Shown here: piece after piece, positions 1 through 7,686 of the stretch | Layout: each line of letters begins with the position of its first letter | Numbering within the stretch: position 1 is the stretch's first letter | From: Lentimicrobiaceae bacterium | Lineage (GTDB): Bacteria; Bacteroidota; Bacteroidia; Bacteroidales; WCHB1-69 | Direction: 5' to 3' | Length of the DNA stretch: 12,399 nucleotides | NCBI GenBank assembly: GCA_009787485.1 | Contig: WQWP01000068.1 | Location: 1 to 12,399 of the forward strand | Notes under the pieces: model-generated | Told to the model about the DNA's origin: nothing | Databases searched by the model: none | The model's input: the letters and a program-made list of their open reading frames with translations, nothing else | Made by a program: the position numbers and the translations under genes

Positions 1-3000
1 CCGTTAAATCAATAGAAGAGGAAACCAACCATTTTTCGTATCCAACATACATGTTTGCTCTGGCATTATGTGGGGTAACAGCATTGGAGAAATCCCAAAC
101 TGTCCATCCAGACATACTGTGTGCCACAGAAGTAAGGGTCGCATTTCCGGTGGCAGGCAAAGCTCCGGAAAACCTTGTCCAGCAGGTAGAGGGCGGAACG
201 GCAAAAAACTCTTCAAGCGCAGTGGGCACAGTTGCAGCGCCGCAAGGCGTGGTAAAAGTGATGACATTTGAAGGAAAGGAGATCTCATCCTCACCGCAAA
301 CCGCTTTTACTCTTACGTTATAGGTTGCGCCATCGCTTAATCCGGTTAATGTATAAGAAGGTTGATATACCGTTATGGGTATCCATGTAGATGCTGATGA
401 AACTTGATATTCAACAATCCATTCTGTGGCGTCTCCACTTTGCGTCCAGGACAAATCAACGCTGAAGGGCGCCAAATTGCTATAAGTTAAATTGGCCGGT
501 GAGTTGCAGCTAAGTATGGTAATGGCGATATTATCTATGGCAGCCGGCAAGCCCGGAGATCCCATAAGGAAGGCGCCATTAACCCACGCAAAGTATAAAC
601 GCTGCGCTTTACCCGCATATTCAGAGGCAGGAAGTACAAAAGAGTAGTTGGTCCAATTATTTATGCTATGGTATGATCCTCCCAATCTTGTTGTACCACC
701 GGGAGCAATAAGGTTACCTGTTACATTTGCCGTTACCGGAGTAAGATCGCCCATAAAAACCGCTGAATAGAAGTTTTCTGCTCCATTTACCCTTATGTCG
801 AAAGATAACATAAAATCATCTGTTGAGGCTGGAAATTCGATGTCTCGGTAAGTCCAGGTTACGGCTGATCCAAATATTGTGGCGTTGGTTGCCCCTCCTG
901 TATTTGAAATGTACATGGATTGTGCACCTCCATTGTTAACAGCAGAACCAATAAACCAATTGGTTTGCGGCGTCGTTTCAAGATTAGCAAATCGCCACTG
1001 TGCATTTTCGGTTTCATCTTCAAAGTCGCAAATCCACGGGATCGTGGCAAGCACAACCGGCAGAAATGGGGTGGTTACGGTGTGTACTACCCAATCTGCT
1101 TCAAATGTGGAGCAGGCAGCCCGCGCCCTTACCTGATATGCAGTATTGGGCGTTAAGTTATCAATAGTATAAGGCATAGAGGAAACAGCTCCCAACGAAG
1201 TCCAGGTTGCTTCAGAAACTTGCTTGTATTCCAAAGTCCAGGAATCTTCAGTACCGTTCGCAATAATATTAACACCTATAGAAGTGGCTGTAATATTTTG
1301 GATAATTACATTGGGAACGGGGCAAGTAACATCCGGAGTACAATCTGTTAAGAATATTGTATTGGCACGGGTATCCCACTGAAATTGGGTTACAGCAACC
1401 GACGGATTCAAACGGAAATCAATATATGAACCTTGATAATAATAGACGGTACGATTTACGCCTGTATTGTGTTGCTTAAAGACACGACCCGAGCCATCAT
1501 TTTGTCCGGAAGCATCAAAAACCGTAACCACTAAATTTTGTAATCCGTTATACTCGAAAGGAGTGTCAAAATAGAAGGTATTCCAACCCGGAGTCATATT
1601 CAAATGCCCTGAATATACCTCTACAAATGCAGCAGCTCCTGAAGTAGTAAACGGAATATAGTCTGAATAGGAATTATAAAATTCTGATCGCAGCGAGGTG
1701 TGTGATAAATAAATGATACAGTTATTTTTTACTGTTGTGGGCAACAGTCCGCCATATTCAAAGGAGATCCCTCTTATAGTGGTGGCTTCGTCGCCTAATT
1801 CGTTAGGAAGGAATATTTGTTGCGTATAAGAATAATTTGCAAAGTTACTCAGCGGAATGTTTTGGTTATCATTTCCGGCCGGCGTATTGAAGGCGCGCTC
1901 ACCGCCACTGAGACATTTGGTGTAAAAAATTCCGGAGGTATAATTATCGCTCACCATATCACCTTCGCAGCTTGTCCAAATTTGCACCTCATATTTTGTG
2001 GCTTCCGATAACCCTGTGAAAATATAGGATTTTTCGGTAGTGCTATAGGATAACCACGTTGCTGTTCCCGCTTCACGAATTTCAATGGTATATGATACAG
2101 GAGTCCCCCTAATTCCATCGCTCCATGTTGCCATAGCAGAAGTAGCAGAAACATTAGAGAAAGCAAGATTCTCAACTTCGGAACATGGAGACATAAGTTC
2201 AAGTACTAAGTCATCAATGTATGCGGAAGTTCCCGGACCGCCAAATCCACCCGGACCACCCATTACTTTGAACGCCACATAGTGTCCTGTTCCTGTGTAT
2301 TGGTCAAATAAAACGGTCATATCTTCATAAGTAGCGGTGAGTGTATTATAAAGTGTTTCAACAAGCACGAAAGAGTTGGGATCATTGGCATCCGACATTA
2401 CTCCCACCAATAATGCCTGAGAAGTGGTTGTTCCTCTCAATTTGAATTTTAGACGTAATGCATCCATACCAATGGACGGGTCTATTTGAGGCAGGATTGC
2501 GATGGAATAATCTGAGATTGTGCCGGAATATTGGTTTAAAAATAAACAGTTGGGAGCAGAAAAGAAATAGAATGGGTAAATCATAGGAAATACGCCGGTT
2601 GTTGAAAATCTTTGCCAGCATTCCGGATAATTATCAACGCTGTACTCCGACGAATAGCTGTCGAAATTTTCAATCAAAGGGAAATCGGCTCTCTTCAGCA
2701 TGCATGGGTCTTCAATCTCTTCAACAGTAACCTGGAAATTATCAATGTGAATATCAATGTCTGCTCCACCATCAATTCCGGTGGATTCGGCATAGAAAGC
2801 AATTTTTACATCGCCGGTATAGGGGTTTCCATTACTGTCTTCAAGAGGGATGATCACAGGCAACGGCACATTAGTGAGCTCGTTGAATACATATTGAGAG
2901 CCTTTGTTATCCCACTGTCTCAGCGTATTTGCAGCGCTCCACGTGGCGCCGTTGTCAAGTGAAATAAGTACCACAAATCGTTTGTTAGGTAATCCGCTTG

Positions 3001-6000
3001 AGATATTAGGAGGATTAGCGTTGGCATATCCGGTAAGGAAAAGATCAAATTCAATTTGCGCCGGCGCACCTGTTAGATTTATGGAATTGGTAACCAACCA
3101 TTTAAAGTCTGTTGCGTAATACAGGTTTGTGTAGGCATTATGAGGGGTAACTAAAGTTGACTTTGACCAATATTGGTATCCTTGTAAATTGTGCGCAATA
3201 GGCGTAAGTGTTGGGCTTCCGGCGGCGGGCAATTGTCCGTTGAACCGTGTCCAGCAAGTATTGGGCGGAACAGCCTCAAACTCTTCCAGCGCTGTAGGAA
3301 TAGACAGAGAAGCGCAAGGCGTGGTAAAATTGACGGTATTTGAAGAAAAGGAGATGTCACTGGCGCTACAAACCGCTTTTACCCTTACATTATAGGTCGT
3401 TCCTCCGGAAAGTCCTGATAAGGTATAAACACCACCTGTTAATTCAGATTGATTTACCGTTACCGGTATCCATGTAGTAAAGGGCGAAATTGCATATTCA
3501 ACAATCCATTGCGTGGCCGTTCCATTTTCGTTCCAGGTCAAATCAACGCAGTCATGTTTCAGATTGCTAAAAGCTAAATTGGTGGGCGTGTTGCAGGTGA
3601 GTGTTGTAATAGAGAGATTATCTAATGCAGTAGGCGGACTTACATAAGACATACCGTGGTTCGCATTCACCCATACAAAATATAATCGCTGGATTTTACC
3701 GGAAACTAAGGATGCAGGGATTACAAAAGAGCGCGTTTGCCAGGGTTGAATCCCTGCTAATGATTCTCCCACTTTTGTTAGTCCGGCGGGTACCGGATCC
3801 AAACCGTAATAAGAAAAAGACGCAGATGCTGTTACCGGTATGAGTTCACCTATAAAAACCTCTGAATAATATGCTTGTGAATGTCCAAATACATTGACGT
3901 CGAAAGAGAGCAAAAAGTCGTTGGTAGAGGTTGGAAACTCAATATCTCGGTAAGCCCAAACGGTAGAGGCTATACTAAACGAAAATACGTTAGTTGCTCC
4001 GCCCGTATTTGAAACATACAGCGAGCGCGTTCCGCCATTGTTGGTAGCCGTTCCGATATACCAATTGTTTTGCGTGGGTATATCAAAATTAGCAAACCTC
4101 CACTGGTCATTTTCAAAAGTCTCTTCAAAATCACAATACCAGGGGATGGTGGCAGGCACTACCGGAAGTTGCGGGGTGGTTACCGTTTCTGTTGCCCAGT
4201 CACTTTGTTCGCCCGAGCAAATAGCTCTCGCTCTTACCTGATATGTGGTGTTGGGCGATAAGTTATCAATCGTATAGGGCATGGTGGAAACGGTTCCTAT
4301 TGAAGTCCAACCCGTTTCGGAATCCATTTTATATTCTAATATCCAGGAAGTTTCATTACCATTTGCCACAATATTTGCATCAATTGAAGAGGGTGTTATA
4401 TTTTGGAGCACTATATTGGGTGCAGGACAAGTAGGCGCTGCATCGCAACTTACTAAGAATCTTGTATTGGCACGGGTATTCCACGCAAATGCAGTTACTG
4501 CAACTCCCGGATTAATACGGAAGTCAATAAACGTACCCTGATAATAATAAACGGTACGGTTTACATTGCCTGTACTGTGTTGATTAAACCAACGATCATA
4601 TCCACCCGCTTGTCCGGATTCGTCATAAACCGTAATCACCAAATTTCTCATCCCATCATAATTGAAAGGAGTGTCAAAATAAAAGTAATTCCATCCATAA
4701 GTCATATTCAAATGTCCGGAATATACCTCTACAAATGCAGCGCCTCCCGTAGTAGTAAACGGAATATAGTCTGTAACGGGATTATTAAATTCTGATCTCA
4801 GCACGGTGTGTGATAAGTAAATTTTACAGTTATTTTTTAGTAAAGTGGGTAACAAACCACTATATTCAAAGGCTATTCCTCTAATGGTGGTTGCTTCTTC
4901 GCCAAATTCGCCCGGCAGGAATATTTGTTGCGTATAAGAATAGTTTGCAAAGTTACTGAGCGGAATATTTTGGTTAATGGTTCCTGCCGGCGTGTTGAAC
5001 AGAAGTTCACCGCCGCTGAAGCATTGGGTAGAAAAATTGCCGGAGGCATAATTTTCACTCACCATCTCTCCGCAGTTTGTAAATATTCTCACCTCATATT
5101 TAGTAGCTTCCAATAATCCTGTGAAAATATAAGAGCGGTTGGTAGTGCTATAGGTTGTCCACGTTCCTGTTCCGGCTGCACGGATTTCAACGGTATATGA
5201 GGTAGGAGTTCCCATAGTTCCATCGCTCCATGTGGCCATAGCAGAAGTGGTAGAAACATTAGAGAAAGCAAGATTCGCTACTTCCGAACATTGAGGTAAG
5301 AGTTCAAGTACCAGATCATCAATGTACGCGGTAGTTCCCGAGCCGCCAAATCCACCCGGACCTCCCACTACTTTGAAGGCAATAAAGCGCCCTGTTCCGG
5401 TATACTGGTTAAATAAAACAGTCATATCTTCGTACGTAACCTGAAGTATATTATAAACTGCTTCAACAAGTTCGAAAGAATTGGGATCACTTGGATTCGT
5501 CATTATTCCCACAAGTAACGGATGAGTATTATCGGTTCCTCTCAACTTGAATTTTAAACGCAGCTCATCCATACCCACCGACGGGTCAATCTGCGGCAGA
5601 ACAACTATGGCATAATCCGAAACACCTCCTGACACCTGGTTCATAAACAAACAGTTGGGAGAAGAAAAGTATTGGAATGGGTAAATTACAGGAGACCATG
5701 AAGTTGTTGCCATTCTTTGCCAGCATTCCGGGAAATTATCAGTGTTGTAATCTGCTCCAAAACTGTCGAAATTTTCCATTAAAGGTAAAAGCTCTCTGGT
5801 AAGCAATGGGCATATTTGATTGGTAACCGTTATCGTTTTCGAGTTATTCTCAGGCACTACGTCGCCGGCTGCATTTACGGTAACGGTTATGGTGTGTGCA
5901 CCTCCTGCCGAAATGTTGGCAAGCGCAGTGAAAGTATAAGTTACTTGTTCGTTTGGAAGAATAGCTCCTTCAAAGTTTTCTGTGACCACGAAGATGTCAT

Positions 6001-7537
6001 TAACTTCCAACGTTAGCGTAAAACCTGAAAGTGGGTTGGCGGCATTATTTTTAACCACAGCCTTTACCTGTTCATTAGTAAAGTTCATTCCTAATGTTGG
6101 CGGCGCTGTAATGGCAACAATCTCTGCATCAATAAAATTATCGGGTTCAAAAACCAAAATATCATCCAAATAATAAGAATAGCCCCGGAAAGCAATTTGT
6201 TTAACGCCTTCGGGAGCGCCGGATAGGCTAACAGAGTGTTGTGTCCATACATTGAAAACATCATCCAAAGTTTCTAATGCCACAAAAGTAGTAGGGTCGG
6301 CGGGGGTAGCCAAATAACCTACCTCGAATGTTCCTGTTGATGATCCTTTAAGTACCCATAAATTTACCTGGAAGTCTTTAATATCCATAATAAACGGCTG
6401 AGAAACCAAAGTAGCATCAGTGCCGCCGAAATACACGCATGGCGGAGAGTTATGTCCGGTATAAGGATCAAAATTAGGTGTGCTTGTTGAAACAGCGCCG
6501 TCATTATATCTTTCCCAGCACGTAGCAAATGCGGTGCCGGCGGTGTTATAGGTATCGAAATCTTCGAAATACGGGAGCTCCGTTATGATGCCACAGTCGG
6601 TACGGAAATTTATCGTTACCCAGTCGCCGTTTCCGTTACGAACCATGCAATTGGTACGTATTCTTGCATTGTAGAGCGTATTGCTTAAAAGATTGGATAT
6701 GGTATATGTTTCCGTGCCTTGATCTACCATGGCAGTGTATGCAGGGTTTTCGCCCCAGTTTGCGGAATAGGCTTTCCATTCTATGAAATACTCCATCCCT
6801 ATTGGACAATCTGTCCACTGGAGCACTGCAGAATTGTTGGTGATAGATGCAGAGGGCGCGTTTAAATCATTCGGCGTGTAACACAAGTTAGCATCCGGAG
6901 TTATCGTAAATAGCGTATTAAAGCGGCGGTTCATCATGCTTTGGTCTGCGCCTTCTGAATTAAAATTTATGTTTTGCCCAGCCGCCATTTTTATCCAGGC
7001 CATATTAGTAGCCGGCGTTGTTCGTTGATGCACCTGGCACCCGTTAACCCATCCCGCATTTGTCACGTCGCAACCGGCGCCATTAACAACCACCAAGAGG
7101 CTCTTTTCGCCGGAATAATGAAAGGGCTCCGAAAACGAAAAAGTACGCCATCCTGCACTCTCTGCCGATACGTTTGTCTGTTCAAAAACAACGGTGGATC
7201 CGTTAAGAAAATAGTTCATAACCATAGTGGACGCGAGGACTTCATAATCCACCTCTTTCATGGAAATTTTCATGTAACGGTTTGCATGCCAACTGGCAGG
7301 AGTAACGATCTGAAAAGCCAAACTTTGAATATCGCCGCGAAAATATTGCATGTCGGCAGGGGTATAAAGAAACGCCGCATTGTGATACCCATAATACCCC
7401 GGAATGGGTCCTTCACGGAAATTAACTTGGTTGGGCATCATGTTAATGTCGGGATCGCCAACAAGGACTTGCACATTTTGTGCTGGAACCGAAATTGCGA
7501 ACAGTGTCGCAAAAAGAAAGAATAAAATTTTTTTCAT
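1..7537 (-). CDS. Giant secreted modular adhesin-like protein (Fn3 / choice-of-anchor J / CARDB), 3'-truncated by window edge
   Basis: The frame is open for 2512 codons from ATG at 7537 to the left edge, with no stop. The start is supported by a signal peptide (MKKILFFLFATLFAISVPA, likely cleaved after A19) and a gene-free gap upstream; no Shine-Dalgarno is seen. Approximate domains: 20-218 beta-rich jelly-roll-like; 219-315 Fn3; 316-466 MAM/choice-of-anchor J-like (starts near PYFEDFD, has TCW); 467-575 CARDB-like (ends PENNSKTITV); then block 1 at 576-1611: anchor J, Fn3 (750-839), jelly-roll-like (840-1036), Fn3 (1037-1135), MAM-like (to 1314), Fn3 (1315-1408), anchor J. Block 2 starts at 1612 with the same order and is cut inside its last anchor-J domain. 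Fn3 modules begin and end at Cys. Such proteins in Bacteroidota are exported surface or extracellular adhesins or binding proteins. A T9SS tail is expected but would lie outside the window. The ligand is unknown. Domain names are by pattern recognition, not by search. Confidence 0.93.
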   Translation of the reverse strand, partial: MKKILFFLFATLFAISVPAQNVQVLVGDPDINMMPNQVNFREGPIPGYYGYHNAAFLYTPADMQYFRGDIQSLAFQIVTPASWHANRYMKISMKEVDYEVLASTMVMNYFLNGSTVVFEQTNVSAESAGWRTFSFSEPFHYSGEKSLLVVVNGAGCDVTNAGWVNGCQVHQRTTPATNMAWIKMAAGQNINFNSEGADQSMMNRRFNTLFTITPDANLCYTPNDLNAPSASITNNSAVLQWTDCPIGMEYFIEWKAYSANWGENPAYTAMVDQGTETYTISNLLSNTLYNARIRTNCMVRNGNGDWVTINFRTDCGIITELPYFEDFDTYNTAGTAFATCWERYNDGAVSTSTPNFDPYTGHNSPPCVYFGGTDATLVSQPFIMDIKDFQVNLWVLKGSSTGTFEVGYLATPADPTTFVALETLDDVFNVWTQHSVSLSGAPEGVKQIAFRGYSYYLDDILVFEPDNFIDAEIVAITAPPTLGMNFTNEQVKAVVKNNAANPLSGFTLTLEVNDIFVVTENFEGAILPNEQVTYTFTALANISAGGAHTITVTVNAAGDVVPENNSKTITVTNQICPLLTRELLPLMENFDSFGADYNTDNFPECWQRMATTSWSPVIYPFQYFSSPNCLFMNQVSGGVSDYAIVVLPQIDPSVGMDELRLKFKLRGTDNTHPLLVGIMTNPSDPNSFELVEAVYNILQVTYEDMTVLFNQYTGTGRFIAFKVVGGPGGFGGSGTTAYIDDLVLELLPQCSEVANLAFSNVSTTSAMATWSDGTMGTPTSYTVEIRAAGTGTWTTYSTTNRSYIFTGLLEATKYEVRIFTNCGEMVSENYASGNFSTQCFSGGELLFNTPAGTINQNIPLSNFANYSYTQQIFLPGEFGEEATTIRGIAFEYSGLLPTLLKNNCKIYLSHTVLRSEFNNPVTDYIPFTTTGGAAFVEVYSGHLNMTYGWNYFYFDTPFNYDGMRNLVITVYDESGQAGGYDRWFNQHSTGNVNRTVYYYQGTFIDFRINPGVAVTAFAWNTRANTRFLVSCDAAPTCPAPNIVLQNITPSSIDANIVANGNETSWILEYKMDSETGWTSIGTVSTMPYTIDNLSPNTTYQVRARAICSGEQSDWATETVTTPQLPVVPATIPWYCDFEETFENDQWRFANFDIPTQNNWYIGTATNNGGTRSLYVSNTGGATNVFSFSIASTVWAYRDIEFPTSTNDFLLSFDVNVFGHSQAYYSEVFIGELIPVTASASFSYYGLDPVPAGLTKVGESLAGIQPWQTRSFVIPASLVSGKIQRLYFVWVNANHGMSYVSPPTALDNLSITTLTCNTPTNLAFSNLKHDCVDLTWNENGTATQWIVEYAISPFTTWIPVTVNQSELTGGVYTLSGLSGGTTYNVRVKAVCSASDISFSSNTVNFTTPCASLSIPTALEEFEAVPPNTCWTRFNGQLPAAGSPTLTPIAHNLQGYQYWSKSTLVTPHNAYTNLYYATDFKWLVTNSINLTGAPAQIEFDLFLTGYANANPPNISSGLPNKRFVVLISLDNGATWSAANTLRQWDNKGSQYVFNELTNVPLPVIIPLEDSNGNPYTGDVKIAFYAESTGIDGGADIDIHIDNFQVTVEEIEDPCMLKRADFPLIENFDSYSSEYSVDNYPECWQRFSTTGVFPMIYPFYFFSAPNCLFLNQYSGTISDYSIAILPQIDPSIGMDALRLKFKLRGTTTSQALLVGVMSDANDPNSFVLVETLYNTLTATYEDMTVLFDQYTGTGHYVAFKVMGGPGGFGGPGTSAYIDDLVLELMSPCSEVENLAFSNVSATSAMATWSDGIRGTPVSYTIEIREAGTATWLSYSTTEKSYIFTGLSEATKYEVQIWTSCEGDMVSDNYTSGIFYTKCLSGGERAFNTPAGNDNQNIPLSNFANYSYTQQIFLPNELGDEATTIRGISFEYGGLLPTTVKNNCIIYLSHTSLRSEFYNSYSDYIPFTTSGAAAFVEVYSGHLNMTPGWNTFYFDTPFEYNGLQNLVVTVFDASGQNDGSGRVFKQHNTGVNRTVYYYQGSYIDFRLNPSVAVTQFQWDTRANTIFLTDCTPDVTCPVPNVIIQNITATSIGVNIIANGTEDSWTLEYKQVSEATWTSLGAVSSMPYTIDNLTPNTAYQVRARAACSTFEADWVVHTVTTPFLPVVLATIPWICDFEDETENAQWRFANLETTPQTNWFIGSAVNNGGAQSMYISNTGGATNATIFGSAVTWTYRDIEFPASTDDFMLSFDIRVNGAENFYSAVFMGDLTPVTANVTGNLIAPGGTTRLGGSYHSINNWTNYSFVLPASEYAGKAQRLYFAWVNGAFLMGSPGLPAAIDNIAITILSCNSPANLTYSNLAPFSVDLSWTQSGDATEWIVEYQVSSASTWIPITVYQPSYTLTGLSDGATYNVRVKAVCGEDEISFPSNVITFTTPCGAATVPTALEEFFAVPPSTCWTRFSGALPATGNATLTSVAHSMSGWTVWDFSNAVTPHNARANMYVGYEKWLVSSSIDLT
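2..2704 (-). repeat. Tandem mega-repeat unit 2, incomplete at window edge (residues 1612-2512)
   Basis: This second copy of the block starts at the Cys of DPCMLKRAD. Modules: anchor J 1612-1784, Fn3 1785-1875, jelly-roll-like 1876-2071, Fn3 2072-2170, MAM-like to 2343, Fn3 2344-2432, then the first 80 residues of an anchor-J domain matching the one at 1409. The order is identical to unit 1. Bases 1809-1868 match 4917-4976 at 57 of 60 positions. Whether a third unit follows cannot be seen. Confidence 0.87.
2705..5812 (-). repeat. Tandem mega-repeat unit 1 (residues 576-1611 of the giant protein)
   Basis: This is a block of about 3.1 kb encoding six domains: anchor J, Fn3, jelly-roll-like, Fn3, MAM-like, Fn3 plus a second anchor J. 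It begins at the Cys of ICPLLTREL and is followed directly by unit 2. Matching landmarks lie 3105 bases apart, such as the Cys-Trp-Gln-Arg codons (near 5716 and 2611) and the attggcacgg string (4466 and 1361). Further left the offset falls to 3072, which shows in-frame indels. Conservation is uneven: the jelly-roll-like part is nearly identical in places, while the MAM-like and last anchor-J domains have diverged. Confidence 0.88.
5813..6139 (-). other. CARDB-like domain coding segment (residues 467-575), single copy
   Basis: Residues 467-575 show the usual pattern of bacterial CARDB/APHP-type beta-sandwich domains: a start of the form DAEIVAI, then TNEQVKAVVKNN, then a C-terminal strand AGDVVPENNSKTITV. 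It lies between the N-terminal region and the first mega-repeat and is not seen again in the visible part. In this family of proteins such domains usually act as spacers or adhesion modules. The assignment is from motif recognition only. Confidence 0.65.
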
Positions 7538-7583
7538 TTTGTTATAGATTTTGGTTAATTTTTTATACTAAATAATAATTTAG

Positions 7584-7613
7584 CGAAAATATGAAATAGG
7601 ATTACAAAAGCAA
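7584..7613 (-). promoter_or_regulatory. Candidate Bacteroidota-type promoter of the giant surface gene
   Basis: Reading leftwards there is TTG at 7613-7611, a 19-base spacer, and TATTTTCG at 7591-7584, one mismatch from the Bacteroidota -7 pattern TAnnTTTG. Transcription would begin near 7577, giving a leader of about 40 bases before the ATG at 7537. The same TATTTTCGC string with a TTG 20 bases upstream occurs before the divergent surface gene. The region is AT-rich, so chance is possible. Confidence 0.35.
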
Positions 7614-7630
7614 TCTCATCAGAAAGATTT

Positions 7631-7665
7631 TTGCCCAAATTAATGAAATTCATAAATTTGGGCAA
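7631..7665. promoter_or_regulatory. Inverted repeat (15-bp arms, 5-base loop): attenuator/terminator or operator
   Basis: The left arm ttgcccaaattaatg (7631-7645) and right arm cataaatttgggcaa (7651-7665) pair at 14 of 15 positions around the loop aaatt. It lies 21 bases beyond the regulator stop and about 20 bases upstream of the candidate promoter of the giant gene. On the minus strand the stem is followed by AAATCTTTC, not a clean U-tract, so a classical intrinsic terminator is not certain. A protein-binding palindrome for the adjacent gene is an alternative. Confidence 0.5.
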
Positions 7666-7686
7666 ATTTGGTAAAAAAACTACACA

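Noticed and set aside
6974..7525. A 183-codon plus-strand open frame opposite the N-terminal part of the giant gene
   Set aside because: It lies wholly antisense to a well-supported coding region, its product is basic and without a recognisable domain, and no promoter or neighbour supports it.
7528..7534. Run of seven A in codons 2-4 of the giant gene as a phase-variable tract
   Set aside because: Met-Lys-Lys-Ile signal peptides naturally give such runs in AT-rich Bacteroidota genomes; seven bases is too short to argue for slippage.
1..7537. The many short plus-strand frames across this region as a set of small genes or a degraded locus
   Set aside because: The minus-strand frame is open throughout and encodes recognisable domains, so the short plus-strand frames are shadows and the locus is not degraded.
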